From Denitrificimonas halotolerans (lineage in GTDB: Bacteria > Pseudomonadota > Gammaproteobacteria > Pseudomonadales > Pseudomonadaceae): a stretch of 64,000 nucleotides of DNA. The position numbers and the translations under genes are program-made. Below are positions 16,676-25,511 of the stretch, piece after piece; position 1 is the first letter of the stretch, and each line of letters begins with the position of its first letter. The stretch covers positions 22,144-86,143 of the forward strand of contig NZ_JAXIVU010000010.1 in NCBI RefSeq assembly GCF_034259425.1, given 5' to 3'. The notes under the pieces were generated by a model. It was given only the letters and a program-made list of their open reading frames with translations, searched no databases and was not told the DNA's origin.

Positions 16676-17413
16676 CTAGTTATCTGTTGCAATATTATTT
16701 CCGGCATGTAAACCGCATTCTTTTTGTGTAGATTCTTCCCACCACCAGCGTCCTTCACGTTCATGTTGATTGGGGAGTACGGGACGTGTGCAAGGCTCAC
16801 AACCAATGCTGATAAAGCCGCGCTCATGCAGAGCGTTATAAGGTAATTCTAGCATGCGAATGTAGGCCCAAACCTCTTCACTGCTCATATGTGCCAGTGG
16901 GTTAAATTTGTACAATGTTCGCTCAGCTGTAGAAAAAGTTGTATCCAGCTCGAATGGCGCTATATGGCTGCGAGTACCTGGGCTTTGATCACGGCGCTGG
17001 CCGGTGATCCAGGCTTTTACAGTGCTGAGCTTACGCTTTAGTGGAGCAATTTTACGCACACCACAGCACTCGCTGTGACCATCTTTATAAAAACTAAATA
17101 AGCCTTTTTCTTTGACTAAAGCATTGACTTGTTCGGCGTCTGGAGAAAGGACTTCAATCTTAATTTGATAGTGTTCGCGTACCTTTTCAATGAATTGGTA
17201 AGTTTCTGGATGTAAACGTCCAGTATCTAAACTGAATACTTTTACTCGAGGATTGATTTTCCAAGCCATATCGAGCAGCACAATATCTTCTGCGCCACTG
17301 AAAGAGAGCCAAAGGTCGTCGCCAAAAGTTGCAAAAGCGTGTTTGAGGATGCTTTGTGGGGAGGCATTAGCGCAGTCAGAAGTGAGTTTCTGAAGATCGA
17401 TTGAATCAGTCAT
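16676..17413 (-). CDS. cysH: Adenylyl-sulfate (APS) reductase, [4Fe-4S] type
   Basis: Reduces activated sulfate to sulfite in assimilatory sulfur metabolism. The 245-residue protein has the P-loop-like SFSGAEDIVLLDMA (38–50), LDTGRLHPET, the arginine-rich TGQRRDQSPGTR and the C-terminal nucleophile ECGLH (232–236). The cysteine pairs ECCGVRK (116–117) and CEPC (205–208) bind a [4Fe-4S] cluster, which marks it as an APS-using enzyme of the Pseudomonas/plant type rather than the E. coli PAPS reductase. ATG at 17413 has AGGAAA upstream. Siroheme from cysG would serve the next enzyme, sulfite reductase. In Pseudomonas thrH is the neighbour; here a tnpB element separates them. Confidence 0.95.
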   Translation of the reverse strand: MTDSIDLQKLTSDCANASPQSILKHAFATFGDDLWLSFSGAEDIVLLDMAWKINPRVKVFSLDTGRLHPETYQFIEKVREHYQIKIEVLSPDAEQVNALVKEKGLFSFYKDGHSECCGVRKIAPLKRKLSTVKAWITGQRRDQSPGTRSHIAPFELDTTFSTAERTLYKFNPLAHMSSEEVWAYIRMLELPYNALHERGFISIGCEPCTRPVLPNQHEREGRWWWEESTQKECGLHAGNNIATDN

Positions 17414-17533
17414 GCTGGTTTCCTAGGTAGAAGATTTATACGCGTGAGCACGGTATCTTACCAAGGTAAATATGCGTGTTAGAATGAATATAAACCATTA
17501 TGCTTATTCTTTATAGGTATATGTAGTGTTTAT

Positions 17534-18214
17534 CAAAATCGCGTAAGACCTCGTACTTTTAGTGCGGGGATGGATAACGAGGGCTGCGTAAGCAGCCCCT
17601 TAACCCCTTAACAGGCTGCTAAAGTCTTTGCAGTATAGGTTGGTACTGGTATTGTATACAGCATGATAAAGCACACCAAAACATTAAAAGTCCGAGTACG
17701 AGACAGGCATACGCCACTGCTAAATCGCATGGCTCGCAGCGTCAATTTCGTCTGGAACTTTGTCAATGAATTAAGTCAGCGCTCGATTAAAGAGCGTGGT
17801 GTGTTTTTGTCTGCGTATGATATGCATCCCTACACAAAGGGCGTAGGTAAAGAGCTTGGGCTGCACAGTCAAACCTTACAGTGCATTGCAGGTGAGTAAA
17901 ACCACGATGGCCAAGTCAGTGTTGGACGCTGGCTGGGGCCAATTAAAAACAATGCTGGACTATAAATGCGCTCACGCAGGCATTGTTTTTAAGGAAGTTG
18001 ACGAGGCATACACCACCCAAACCTGTTCGAGTTGCGGCAGTTTGCCCGAATTGAGGCCGAAAGGTATCGCAGGACTTGGAATAAGAGAATGGACGTGCAG
18101 TGGGTGTGGTGTCACTCACGATCGCGATATCAACGCGGCACGTAACATTCTCGCGGCCGGGCATGGTCGTCTAGCAGTAGGAATCCCTGTCCTTTAGGTC
18201 GGGGAGGATGTCAA
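17534..18214 (+). mobile_element. Internally deleted IS200/IS605-type TnpB element (lineage B, short copy)
   Basis: The left end (129 bp before the tnpB ATG) and right end (GGTCGGGGAGGATGTCAA) match those of the longer copy at 35917–37046. Both copies follow TTAT and end in TCAA, which fits IS608-like chemistry with insertion 3' of a tetranucleotide and no target duplication. There is no tnpA. The element lies between cysH and thrH. Ends are inferred from comparison of the two copies. Confidence 0.8.
17663..18197 (+). pseudogene. tnpB with large internal deletion
   Basis: The N-terminus (KTLKVRVRDRH, MARSVNFVWNFVNELSQRS) through KELGLHSQTLQCIAGE is followed by a stop, then the C-terminus resumes one frame over at TTMAKSVLDAGWGQLKTML and runs through the CSSCG…CSGCG zinc finger and THDRDINAARNI (RuvC-III). 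About 190 residues covering RuvC-I and RuvC-II are gone compared with the 36-kb copy. The junction lies near 17895–17905. It retains a segment (PYTKGVGKELGLHSQTLQ) that the long copy lacks, so the two copies carry different, complementary deletions. Confidence 0.88.
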
Positions 18215-18285
18215 AATGCATCTTGATCTTGCATGGAGAGGATGGAGGCGCTAGAGTTCATCTTTTTACATTATGAGGAATTACT

Positions 18286-18903
18286 GTGGAAATCGCCTGT
18301 CTTGACCTTGAAGGTGTATTGGTTCCGGAAATCTGGATTGCCTTTGCAGAAAAAACTGGTATCGAATCACTACGGGCGACCACACGTGATATTCCAGATT
18401 ACGATGTGTTGATGAAGCAACGCTTGCGTATTTTGGATGAACATGGTTTAACCCTGAGTGACATCCAAGAAGTGATTGCAACATTGAAGCCGCTAGATGG
18501 CGCTGTGGAGTTCGTAAACTGGTTGCGTGAGCGCTTTCAAGTTGTAATTTTGTCGGATACTTTCTATGAGTTTTCTCAACCACTGATGCGTCAGCTTGGC
18601 TTTCCGACATTGTTTTGCCATAAGCTAATTACTGATGAACAGGGACGGGTGGTAGACTATCAATTACGCCAGAAAGATCCAAAACGTCAGTCAGTATTGG
18701 CGTTGAAAACTTTGTATTACCGCATTATTGCTGCGGGCGATTCTTATAATGATACGACTATGTTGTCAGAGGCAGATGCGGGCATCTTATTCCATGCGCC
18801 GCAGAATGTGATTGATGAGTTTCCACAATTCCCTGCAGTGCATAACTTCGAAGACCTAAAGAAAGAATTCATTAAAGCGTCGAACCGCCAGCTAAATCTG
18901 TAA
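18286..18903 (+). CDS. thrH: ThrH: phosphoserine phosphatase / homoserine kinase bifunctional HAD enzyme
   Basis: HAD-superfamily phosphatase of 205 residues. In P. aeruginosa ThrH shows phosphoserine phosphatase activity and a phosphoserine:homoserine phosphotransferase activity linking serine and threonine synthesis. Motif I is LDLEGVLVPE (catalytic Asp at 6 and 8 region), motif II VILSDTFYEF and motif III GDSYNDTTML. The GTG start at 18286 is preceded by GAGGAA. It begins 72 bp after the right end of the short TnpB element, so the element may have replaced or displaced its native promoter. Confidence 0.93.
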   Translation: MEIACLDLEGVLVPEIWIAFAEKTGIESLRATTRDIPDYDVLMKQRLRILDEHGLTLSDIQEVIATLKPLDGAVEFVNWLRERFQVVILSDTFYEFSQPLMRQLGFPTLFCHKLITDEQGRVVDYQLRQKDPKRQSVLALKTLYYRIIAAGDSYNDTTMLSEADAGILFHAPQNVIDEFPQFPAVHNFEDLKKEFIKASNRQLNL

Positions 18904-19226
18904 CATTTTTCCCGCCCTTTAATGGGCGGGAATTGTGAAGTAACCACGCAGTACCATGGGTACGTTTTGCAGTAAAACATAAGGGATGACGTATAAACTC
19001 GAATGGCTCAGACTCTTGCGAGTGGATGAGACAGTACAGAATATGCGTTTATTCTTTTTTCCTTTCCTATATTGCTCCTATCTTCTTCTGAGCACTTTTT
19101 AGAGCATGCTCGTTAAGTGTTTTGTTTTCATTTTAATCGTATGTGATGTTGTGTATATAAACCTTTACATTGCAGCGGTAGCTGTGATTTTCTGCACATA
19201 GAGTACGTACGAAACAGGTTGAGATT
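18904..19226. other. Intergenic region between thrH and glpD-like gene
   Basis: Contains a perfect hairpin TCCCGCCC/GGGCGGGA (18910–17 with 18924–31) just after thrH that is terminator-like but lacks a T-run. Beyond it I see no gene or recognisable regulatory motif. Confidence 0.5.
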
Positions 19227-20837
19227 ATGATGCAAGCCATTCAAGCAGCAGCACAGCCTTGGACGCAAGCTTGGCGTGAGCAAGTAATACCAACATTGGC
19301 AGGGCAAGAATGGGATCTAATCGTTGTCGGTGGCGGTATCATCGGTGCTGGTATTCTTCGAGAAGCAGCACGTCTAGGTTGGCGTTGCTTGTTATTGGAG
19401 CAGCGCGATTTTGCTTGGGGAAGCTCTAGTCGTACTTCGAAAATGGTGCACGGAGGTTTACGTTATATTGCCCAAGGTCAGTTTGCATTAACCCGCGACA
19501 GTGTGCGTGAGCGGCAACGCTTATTGCAGGAAGAAACGGGGCTTGTTGAGTTAATGCCTTTTCTATATCCCCATTATCGAGGAGAATTTCCCGGGCGTTT
19601 ACTTTTGGGGGGTGCGCTGTGGCTTTATGATCGATTTGCTGCATCGAAAACATATCACTATTATCCGGTAAGAAAAATACCGCAAAAAATTAATCCGGAA
19701 CAGCTCATAGGTGCTAGTGAGTATCAGGATGCATTGACTGACGATGCGGGCTTGGTGATGAAAGTCTTATCTGAAGCCCGTGCAATGGGGGCGTACATTG
19801 TTAGTTATGTGAGGGCTTTGCAGCCGATTTATAGTGATGTTGTGCAAGGAGCACAGAGGCGAGTTATAGGCTTGCAAGTGGAGGATCAGTTAAGCGCAAC
19901 GCAATGGCAGTTATCTTGTCGTGTGGTGGCTCAAGCCAAAGGGGTTTGGACGGATGTTGCCCAACTGAGTGGTGGGCAGCAATACATGAGGCCTTTGCGT
20001 GGTAGTCATATTTTAGTGCCATATGCACGTTTACCCATCAAACAGGCGTTAAGTATTCAACACCCGCAGGATCAGCGCTTATTATTTATATTGCCTTGGC
20101 AAGGGGCTACGATTATAGGCACAACAGATCTGGATCATCATGGCGATCTAAATCAAGAGCCAGCGATTGATCAAGCGGAATTGGATTATTTGTTGGCGGC
20201 CTGTGCTAAGGTTTTTCCTGAGGCTCAAATCACTCAAAGGGATGTGGTGTCCACTTGGTCAGGAGTTCGGCCCATTGTGGCGCACACGCAAGCCGATTCT
20301 GGTGCGCCTTCCGCTCAGTCGCGAGAACATACTCTTTGGGTGGAGCCTGGGCGGGTCAGTATCGCCGGCGGTAAGCTTACTACGTTTCGCCTGCTGGCAC
20401 TTGAGGTGATTGAAGCTTGCGCTGACTTGAATGGCTGCCCTATGCAAGTTGTCACTGAGTTAAAAAAGGATATTGAGCAGCACTCGGAGAACCCTTGTAT
20501 TGCGGCGTTACCTTATGCAGCACAACAGCGTTTGCGAGGCCGCTATGGTGGCAACTGGGTTGCTTTTACGGAGGTTTTTCAGCAGGTAGGTGCAGAGCAA
20601 GTCGCTCATACTGCAATCTATTGGGCTGAGCTTATTTTTGCTTGTCAGTATGAGCTAGTGATCCATTTGGATGACTTATTACTGCGTCGCACTCGGCTGG
20701 GTTTGCTGGGCGTGGTAGATTTGGTTGAACAGGTGCGGGCTCGTTGCCAGCCTTATTTGACCTGGGATCAGCAGCGCTGGGAGGAAGAAATACAAACTTA
20801 CCTTGGTATTTGTCAGCAGTTTTACAGTTTGCCGTGA
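19227..20837 (+). CDS. glpD: FAD-dependent glycerol-3-phosphate dehydrogenase (GlpD/GlpA family)
   Basis: Oxidises glycerol-3-phosphate to dihydroxyacetone phosphate at the inner membrane and feeds electrons to quinone. The 536-residue protein has an N-terminal FAD-binding Rossmann motif VVGGGIIGAGI (33–43), the family segment SSRTSKMVHGGLRYI, GTTDLDHHGDL and a C-terminal DAO_C domain (from about 400) with LDDLLLRRTRLGL. It has an ~25-residue extension before the FAD motif. No glpK, glpF or glpR flanks it, so it may mainly recycle glycerol-3-phosphate from lipids together with gpsA at 33.8 kb. Two ATGs occur in tandem at the start. Confidence 0.88.
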   Translation: MMQAIQAAAQPWTQAWREQVIPTLAGQEWDLIVVGGGIIGAGILREAARLGWRCLLLEQRDFAWGSSSRTSKMVHGGLRYIAQGQFALTRDSVRERQRLLQEETGLVELMPFLYPHYRGEFPGRLLLGGALWLYDRFAASKTYHYYPVRKIPQKINPEQLIGASEYQDALTDDAGLVMKVLSEARAMGAYIVSYVRALQPIYSDVVQGAQRRVIGLQVEDQLSATQWQLSCRVVAQAKGVWTDVAQLSGGQQYMRPLRGSHILVPYARLPIKQALSIQHPQDQRLLFILPWQGATIIGTTDLDHHGDLNQEPAIDQAELDYLLAACAKVFPEAQITQRDVVSTWSGVRPIVAHTQADSGAPSAQSREHTLWVEPGRVSIAGGKLTTFRLLALEVIEACADLNGCPMQVVTELKKDIEQHSENPCIAALPYAAQQRLRGRYGGNWVAFTEVFQQVGAEQVAHTAIYWAELIFACQYELVIHLDDLLLRRTRLGLLGVVDLVEQVRARCQPYLTWDQQRWEEEIQTYLGICQQFYSLP

Positions 20838-20995
20838 TTTACGTACAAAGCACGGAGTTAGAAGTGGGTTAGGTTAAAATGGGCATGTTAAATTGTAGTC
20901 TTAATACTTAGGATTGTGCTGCGCCATTAAATCCTCGTTCTTGGTTGGCAAACAGGCATAATAGTAATCTTTCAGTTTTAAGTAGGTGCATAGGT

Positions 20996-21832
20996 ATGGC
21001 GTTGATTGGAGATATGAATACTCTGCAGGTGATTCGGCAGGCCGATTTTGGCGTGTATTTAGATGGTGGGCCTGATGGGGATATTCTTTTACCTCGGCGT
21101 GAAATGCCTAAAGGAGAAGCTTGTGAGGACGACGACTGGGTTAATGTCTTTGTTTATTTAGACAGTGAAGATCGTATTATCGCCACTGGTCGTACTCCGA
21201 CGATCAGGGTGGGCGAGTTTGCCAGTTTAAAAGTGGTAGATATTAACCGTATTGGTTTATTTTTAGATTGGGGTTTAAGTAAAGATTTATTATTGCCACA
21301 CTCTGAAGAAAAACGTCCATTGCAAGTGGGTGACTATTGTGTGGTGTACGCTTACATTGATGAGCGCACTCGTCGTATCACAGCAACCGCTCATTTAGAT
21401 CGATTTTTGGATCGTACTCCAGCTCAATATAGTGTGGGGCAAGAAGTGGAGCTGCTCATTGTTGAGGCTACAGATCTAGGCTTCAAGGCTATTATTAATA
21501 GTGAGCATTGGGGTTTAATCCATAAAAATGAAGCTTTTAAGTTTTTGCGTAGTGGTATGCAAGAGCGTGGTTATATTCGCGAGATTCGAGAGGATGGTTT
21601 GATTAACTTAAGTCTACAGCCTCAAGGTCAAGTGCTGCGCGAGACCTTAGGTGAAGCTATTTTAACCAAGCTAAAGAACAATAATGGCCGTTTAGAGTTG
21701 AGTGATAAAAGCCCCGCACCATTGATTGCTGAAACTTTCGGTGTGAGTAAAGGCAATTTTAAGAAAGCCATTGGTGGTTTATATAAGCAAGGTCTCATTC
21801 GTATTTATCCAGAGTCAATTGAGTTGCTGTAA
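20996..21832 (+). CDS. S1-domain RNA-binding protein, CvfB-like
   Basis: Protein of 278 residues with repeated S1-type OB folds and a C-terminal winged-helix-like segment (LIAETFGVSKGNFKKAIGGL). The N-terminal TLQVIRQADFGVYLDGG and DILLPRREMP pattern, repeated as VVDINRIGLFLDWG / DLLLPHSEEK, is typical of the CvfB family, named for a virulence regulator in Staphylococcus; in Pseudomonas its role is not defined. I prefer the ATG at 20996 because MALIG… matches related proteins; an in-frame ATG 51 bp earlier is possible. It ends 20 bp before the exporter operon. Confidence 0.85.
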   Translation: MALIGDMNTLQVIRQADFGVYLDGGPDGDILLPRREMPKGEACEDDDWVNVFVYLDSEDRIIATGRTPTIRVGEFASLKVVDINRIGLFLDWGLSKDLLLPHSEEKRPLQVGDYCVVYAYIDERTRRITATAHLDRFLDRTPAQYSVGQEVELLIVEATDLGFKAIINSEHWGLIHKNEAFKFLRSGMQERGYIREIREDGLINLSLQPQGQVLRETLGEAILTKLKNNNGRLELSDKSPAPLIAETFGVSKGNFKKAIGGLYKQGLIRIYPESIELL

Positions 21833-21852
21833 AGCCTTGTAATGGAGCATGA

Positions 21853-23058
21853 ATGCGCATTATTTATGGGATATTAATTGTTGCTGTATGCCTGGCTGTA
21901 TTTATTGGAGTGTCTCAGTGGCGTGGCCCAGTGTTGGTGGCGCAAAAGATTAAGTATATGCCGTTAGAATTACGCATTGTTGCTAGTGGTGAGGTACGTT
22001 ATCAATCAGTGGCACGTATTGGGAGTGAAATAACTGGCACGGTGATTGCGCGTCATGTACGTGAAGGTGATTTAGTTAACGAAGGTGACCTGTTGCTTGA
22101 GTTGAGCCCGGGCGAGTTACAGTCGCGCTTAGCTCAAGCGCAGAGTATGCTGCAGCAATTGCAACAGGTCAGCCGTCCACAAGCACAAACAGCTCTAATT
22201 GAAGCCAAAGATAATTTGCGCCAAGCTAGTCGTGAGGCGCGTCGCCGGGAACAGCTCGTTAAGCGAGGAGTGATTTCTATTGAGCAGGTGGAGCAAGCAC
22301 AGCGAGTTGAGCTCAATGCTAAAACAGCACTGACGCGTGCGCAGTTATCTGCTGAAGCTATGGCGGTTGGAAGTACCGAAGAGCAGTTGCTGCAGCAGCG
22401 TGTGATTAGTGCTGAGGCTGAGTTGGCTAAAACTCGTATTTATGCGCCTTTTGCTGGACAAGTTCAAACTCGCAATGTAGAACCAGGTGATTTAGTACAA
22501 CCCAGTGATGTTTTGCTCGAGATTGCCCGCAGAGATGGTAATGATCGTAGTGGTGAGCTTAGCAATGGTTTAGAAGTAGTCGTGGCTTTAGATGAGAAAA
22601 ACTTTGCTCCAGTGCAATTGCAGCAGCCGGTTGAGCTCATTGCTGATGCGTGGCCGGAGCAAATCGTCCCAGGTGTGGTGAGCTTTATAGCTCCTGCTGT
22701 AGATAGCGCGCGTGGCACTATCGACGTGCATATTGATGTGTTGCTTGAACCGGAAAAACACAAGACGTTTTTACAAGGCATGACTGTATCCGCCAATATC
22801 ATTGCTGCGCGGCGGTCGAATACTTTAATTTTGCCGAATGATTATTTACAACGTACGGGGTCCGGGCTGATGCAAGCACTGCGTTGGCAGGAGGGTAAAG
22901 TAACTGCGGTTGATGTGGAGTTAGGACTGCGCAATATGACTCATAGTGAGGTTGTTTCAGGTCTCAGAGAGGGTGATATCGTGGTACAAACAGATGCAGT
23001 CATCGATGGTCAGCGTGCTCGCATACGTATTGAGCAGGCGCAACATGTTATTCATTAA
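21853..23058 (+). CDS. Periplasmic adaptor (membrane-fusion protein) of an ABC exporter
   Basis: HlyD/MacA-type adaptor of 401 residues: one N-terminal membrane helix (about 4–22), a lipoyl-type half motif (GTVIARHVREGDLVNEGDLL), an alpha-helical hairpin rich in Gln/Ala/Glu (about 90–190), a second lipoyl half (IYAPFAGQVQTRNVEPGDLV) and a beta-barrel region. It would bridge the inner-membrane ABC transporter to an outer-membrane channel encoded elsewhere. It overlaps the permease gene by 14 bp, showing tight coupling. Substrate unknown; macrolides, peptides, lipids or siderophores are all possible. Confidence 0.88.
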   Translation: MRIIYGILIVAVCLAVFIGVSQWRGPVLVAQKIKYMPLELRIVASGEVRYQSVARIGSEITGTVIARHVREGDLVNEGDLLLELSPGELQSRLAQAQSMLQQLQQVSRPQAQTALIEAKDNLRQASREARRREQLVKRGVISIEQVEQAQRVELNAKTALTRAQLSAEAMAVGSTEEQLLQQRVISAEAELAKTRIYAPFAGQVQTRNVEPGDLVQPSDVLLEIARRDGNDRSGELSNGLEVVVALDEKNFAPVQLQQPVELIADAWPEQIVPGVVSFIAPAVDSARGTIDVHIDVLLEPEKHKTFLQGMTVSANIIAARRSNTLILPNDYLQRTGSGLMQALRWQEGKVTAVDVELGLRNMTHSEVVSGLREGDIVVQTDAVIDGQRARIRIEQAQHVIH

Positions 23059-24286
23059 GCGGTTGCGCAGCTGGCGCAATGCGCTATGGATTGAGTGGCG
23101 CATTGCTTTGCGCTTTTTAGCAGATAACCCTTTACAAACGCTGCTGATTAGTGTGGCAATTTCAGTTGGTGCAGCGGTTATTGTCTTTATTACAGCCCTG
23201 ATTACAGGGCTACAAGATAACGTGATTGATAAAACTCTAGGTACTCAAGCTCATATTCGTATTGAAGCGACACGTCAGCACAATAATTATGCTGCTTCCC
23301 CTGAAGGACAATATATTTGGATGCTAGAAAGTCCACGGGCGCAGCGTTTGCAAACCATCAATAACTGGCAAGAGGTGCGTAATGCTCTGGACACTTACCC
23401 TATCTTTAAGACAGTGTCTCCCCTTATCTCAGGGCCTGCTTTTGCGCAGAAAGGCACCGCTCGAGCATCAGTAGCTTTGATGGGCATAGAGCCGGTGCGT
23501 TATGCAGGCATTATTCAGCTAGACGATTATCTTGTGGCTGGGCACTTTAAAGTGGGTGCCAGTAATGTACTGATTGGTTATCAGTTAGCAGAAGATCTAG
23601 GCTTGAGGGTCGGTGATAAATTACGCTTGGATGCAGGTGATGATCGGCAGACCATTGTTGATATTGCGGGGATTTTTGAACTCGGTGTACGCGAATTGGA
23701 TAGCCGTTATGTGTACACTGATTTAAAGCAGGCACAGGCATTGCTGAACTTACCCGGTGGTGTGACCTTTCTCGAGTTGAAAATTACTGATGTCTTTGAT
23801 GCTGAATATTGGGCACAACGGGTTAAGCAGTTAACTGGTTTACATGTGCAAAGTTGGATGGAAAGTAATGGGCAGTTGCTTAATGCGTTGAGTTCGCAAA
23901 GCATGACTACGCAAATGATTCGTATTTTTGTCGCTATGTCGGTGGTTTTTGGCATTGCCAGTGTGTTGGCCGTAAGTGTAGTACAACGTACTCGTGAAAT
24001 TGGTATTTTAAGAGCTATGGGCAGTACTCAGCAGCAGATTTTACGGGTGTTTCTCTTGCAAGGAGGATTGCTTGGTTTGGCGGGCTCTTTGCTCGGAGTG
24101 TTAGTCGGTTACAGCTTAGTGCAAGTGTTCAATGGTTTTGAAGAGCGTTTATTTGTGATCCGCTTAGAACCTTCTATGTTGGTTTCAGCTATTGTAATTG
24201 CCACTGCTGCTGGGGTTTTGGCGGCGGTGGTACCGGCACGCCGAGCAGCTCGGTATGATCCTGCGGTAGCAATTCGTTATGTCTAA
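23045..24286 (+). CDS. ABC exporter permease (MacB/FtsX-type)
   Basis: Inner-membrane protein of 413 residues: one N-terminal transmembrane helix (LQTLLISVAISVGAAVIVF), a large periplasmic MacB_PCD domain, then three C-terminal helices (from about 290) making an FtsX domain, with the usual REIGILRAMGSTQQQI coupling motif and ending VVPARRAARYDPAVAIRYV. The ATG at 23045 overlaps the end of the adaptor gene; the frame is open further upstream but that would be inside the adaptor. The ATP-binding subunit follows with an 8-bp overlap. Architecture is also seen in lipoprotein-release LolC/E, but the adaptor gene argues for an exporter. Confidence 0.9.
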   Translation: MLFIKRLRSWRNALWIEWRIALRFLADNPLQTLLISVAISVGAAVIVFITALITGLQDNVIDKTLGTQAHIRIEATRQHNNYAASPEGQYIWMLESPRAQRLQTINNWQEVRNALDTYPIFKTVSPLISGPAFAQKGTARASVALMGIEPVRYAGIIQLDDYLVAGHFKVGASNVLIGYQLAEDLGLRVGDKLRLDAGDDRQTIVDIAGIFELGVRELDSRYVYTDLKQAQALLNLPGGVTFLELKITDVFDAEYWAQRVKQLTGLHVQSWMESNGQLLNALSSQSMTTQMIRIFVAMSVVFGIASVLAVSVVQRTREIGILRAMGSTQQQILRVFLLQGGLLGLAGSLLGVLVGYSLVQVFNGFEERLFVIRLEPSMLVSAIVIATAAGVLAAVVPARRAARYDPAVAIRYV

Positions 24287-25040
24287 ATCCCAACCATTAA
24301 GTTATAGCACAAAGCAGCAAGTTGTGTTGCAGTTGGATAAGCTCAATAAAATTTTTAATCAGGGGACACCTCTGGAAAATCATGTGTTGCATGATGTTTC
24401 TCTGCAAGTCAGCCGTGGTGAGTTGGTGGCTTTAGTGGGAACTTCAGGGTCAGGTAAAAGTACTTTGCTGAATGTGATGGGTTTGTTAGATGTGTCATCA
24501 TCTGGTGAGCTGCGCATTCAAGGGCACTTAACCGAAGGTTTAACAGATCCACAGCGCACTCAATTACGCAGTGAATCCATAGGTTTTGTCTTTCAATTTC
24601 ATCACCTGATCAGCGCTTTTAGTGTATTGGATAATGTGCTGATGCCTTTAATGTTGCGTTACGGTCAGCCGTCTAAAACTCAAGTAGAATATGCTGAGTA
24701 CCTGTTGGGTGAAGTGGGGCTTACGCAATATATGCGTCAGCCGACTAATCGCTTGTCGGGTGGACAGCAGCAGAGGGTCGCTATAGCTCGGGCTTTGGTA
24801 TCGCGACCAGCTTTAATTTTGGCCGATGAGCCAACAGGTAATCTTGATACACAAACTGCTGATGAAGTATTTGAGTTGTTTGAGCGTTTTAATGTGGAGC
24901 ACCGGTGCGCTATTGTTATTGTCACGCATGACCCACGTATAAGCGCTCGGTGTTTGCGCACCATTCGCTTAACTGATGGTTGCATTGTTTATGACGGAGC
25001 TTCTGCTGATCTACCAAGTGTATTGAAGGTTGCTCCTTAA
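24279..25040 (+). CDS. ABC exporter ATP-binding protein (MacB/LolD-type)
   Basis: ATPase of 253 residues with Walker A GTSGSGKST (54–62), Q-loop FVFQFHHL, signature LSGGQQQR (159–166), Walker B LILADEP (179–185) and switch histidine in IVTHDP. The SIGFVFQFHHL and ADEPTGNLDTQT patterns are those of the MacB/LolD/FtsE group. Last gene of the three-gene operon; together they form a tripartite-efflux-like pump using ATP. No clear terminator follows. Confidence 0.92.
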   Translation: MSKSQPLSYSTKQQVVLQLDKLNKIFNQGTPLENHVLHDVSLQVSRGELVALVGTSGSGKSTLLNVMGLLDVSSSGELRIQGHLTEGLTDPQRTQLRSESIGFVFQFHHLISAFSVLDNVLMPLMLRYGQPSKTQVEYAEYLLGEVGLTQYMRQPTNRLSGGQQQRVAIARALVSRPALILADEPTGNLDTQTADEVFELFERFNVEHRCAIVIVTHDPRISARCLRTIRLTDGCIVYDGASADLPSVLKVAP

Positions 25041-25511
25041 ATATCAATATTGAAAGCTGGTGTTGCTAAGTGCAGGAGCGAGGGGCGGTGTGTGAGTTCA
25101 GCTTTTGCCTTTCTGCTGATATACTTACTCAGTTGTTTCATTTCTTTATTGTTAATAACGTTACTTCTTGTCTTGGTAGCGCATGTCATTATATCGACTT
25201 TGTCATGAGCCTCTCATGTTTAAGTGCGAGCAGATAAAATCATAACTTGTAGGCCTGATCGGCCAAACTCCAATCTGAAGAAAGGGCTCAGGCTATAGAT
25301 CTTGAGGTATATGCGTTTATTCTTCAGCAATAATAAAACAAGCTAATGAGCATTGTTGAATTTGTAGACCACTATATTTTGTAGACCACTATATATAGTG
25401 TTAGTATTTTGCATAATTACACATTATGTAGTGATTTTGCGCTTCTGAGCGTGCATTGAAAAAAGCGTTTGCTTGGGGCTTTTGCCGTCAATTAAGTTTT
25501 AGGAGTCAATC
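25041..25511. other. Regulatory region upstream of nrdJ
   Basis: A 471-bp non-coding stretch. The distal part shows nothing I recognise; the last 150 bp carry the NrdR-like boxes listed separately. I looked for a cobalamin riboswitch, which would fit a B12-dependent enzyme, and saw no B12-box-like conserved core. Confidence 0.55.
25361..25433 (+). promoter_or_regulatory. Array of three NrdR-like boxes
   Basis: Two exact tandem copies of a 17-bp unit TTTGTAGACCACTATAT (25361–25377 and 25378–25394) create CACTATATTTTGTAG and CACTATATATAGTG; a third box ACACATTATGTAGTG lies at 25419–25433. They resemble the known NrdR consensus (roughly ACAC-TATAT-GTGT). Boxes two and three are about 32 bp apart centre to centre, three helical turns, the classic spacing for cooperative NrdR repression of ribonucleotide reductase genes. 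Confidence 0.8.

Noticed and set aside
18910..18931. TCCCGCCC/GGGCGGGA hairpin as a standard rho-independent terminator of thrH.
   Set aside because: There is no T-run on either strand after the stem, so I report it only as terminator-like.
25041..25360. Cobalamin riboswitch before nrdJ.
   Set aside because: No B12-box-like conserved core was found in this stretch.
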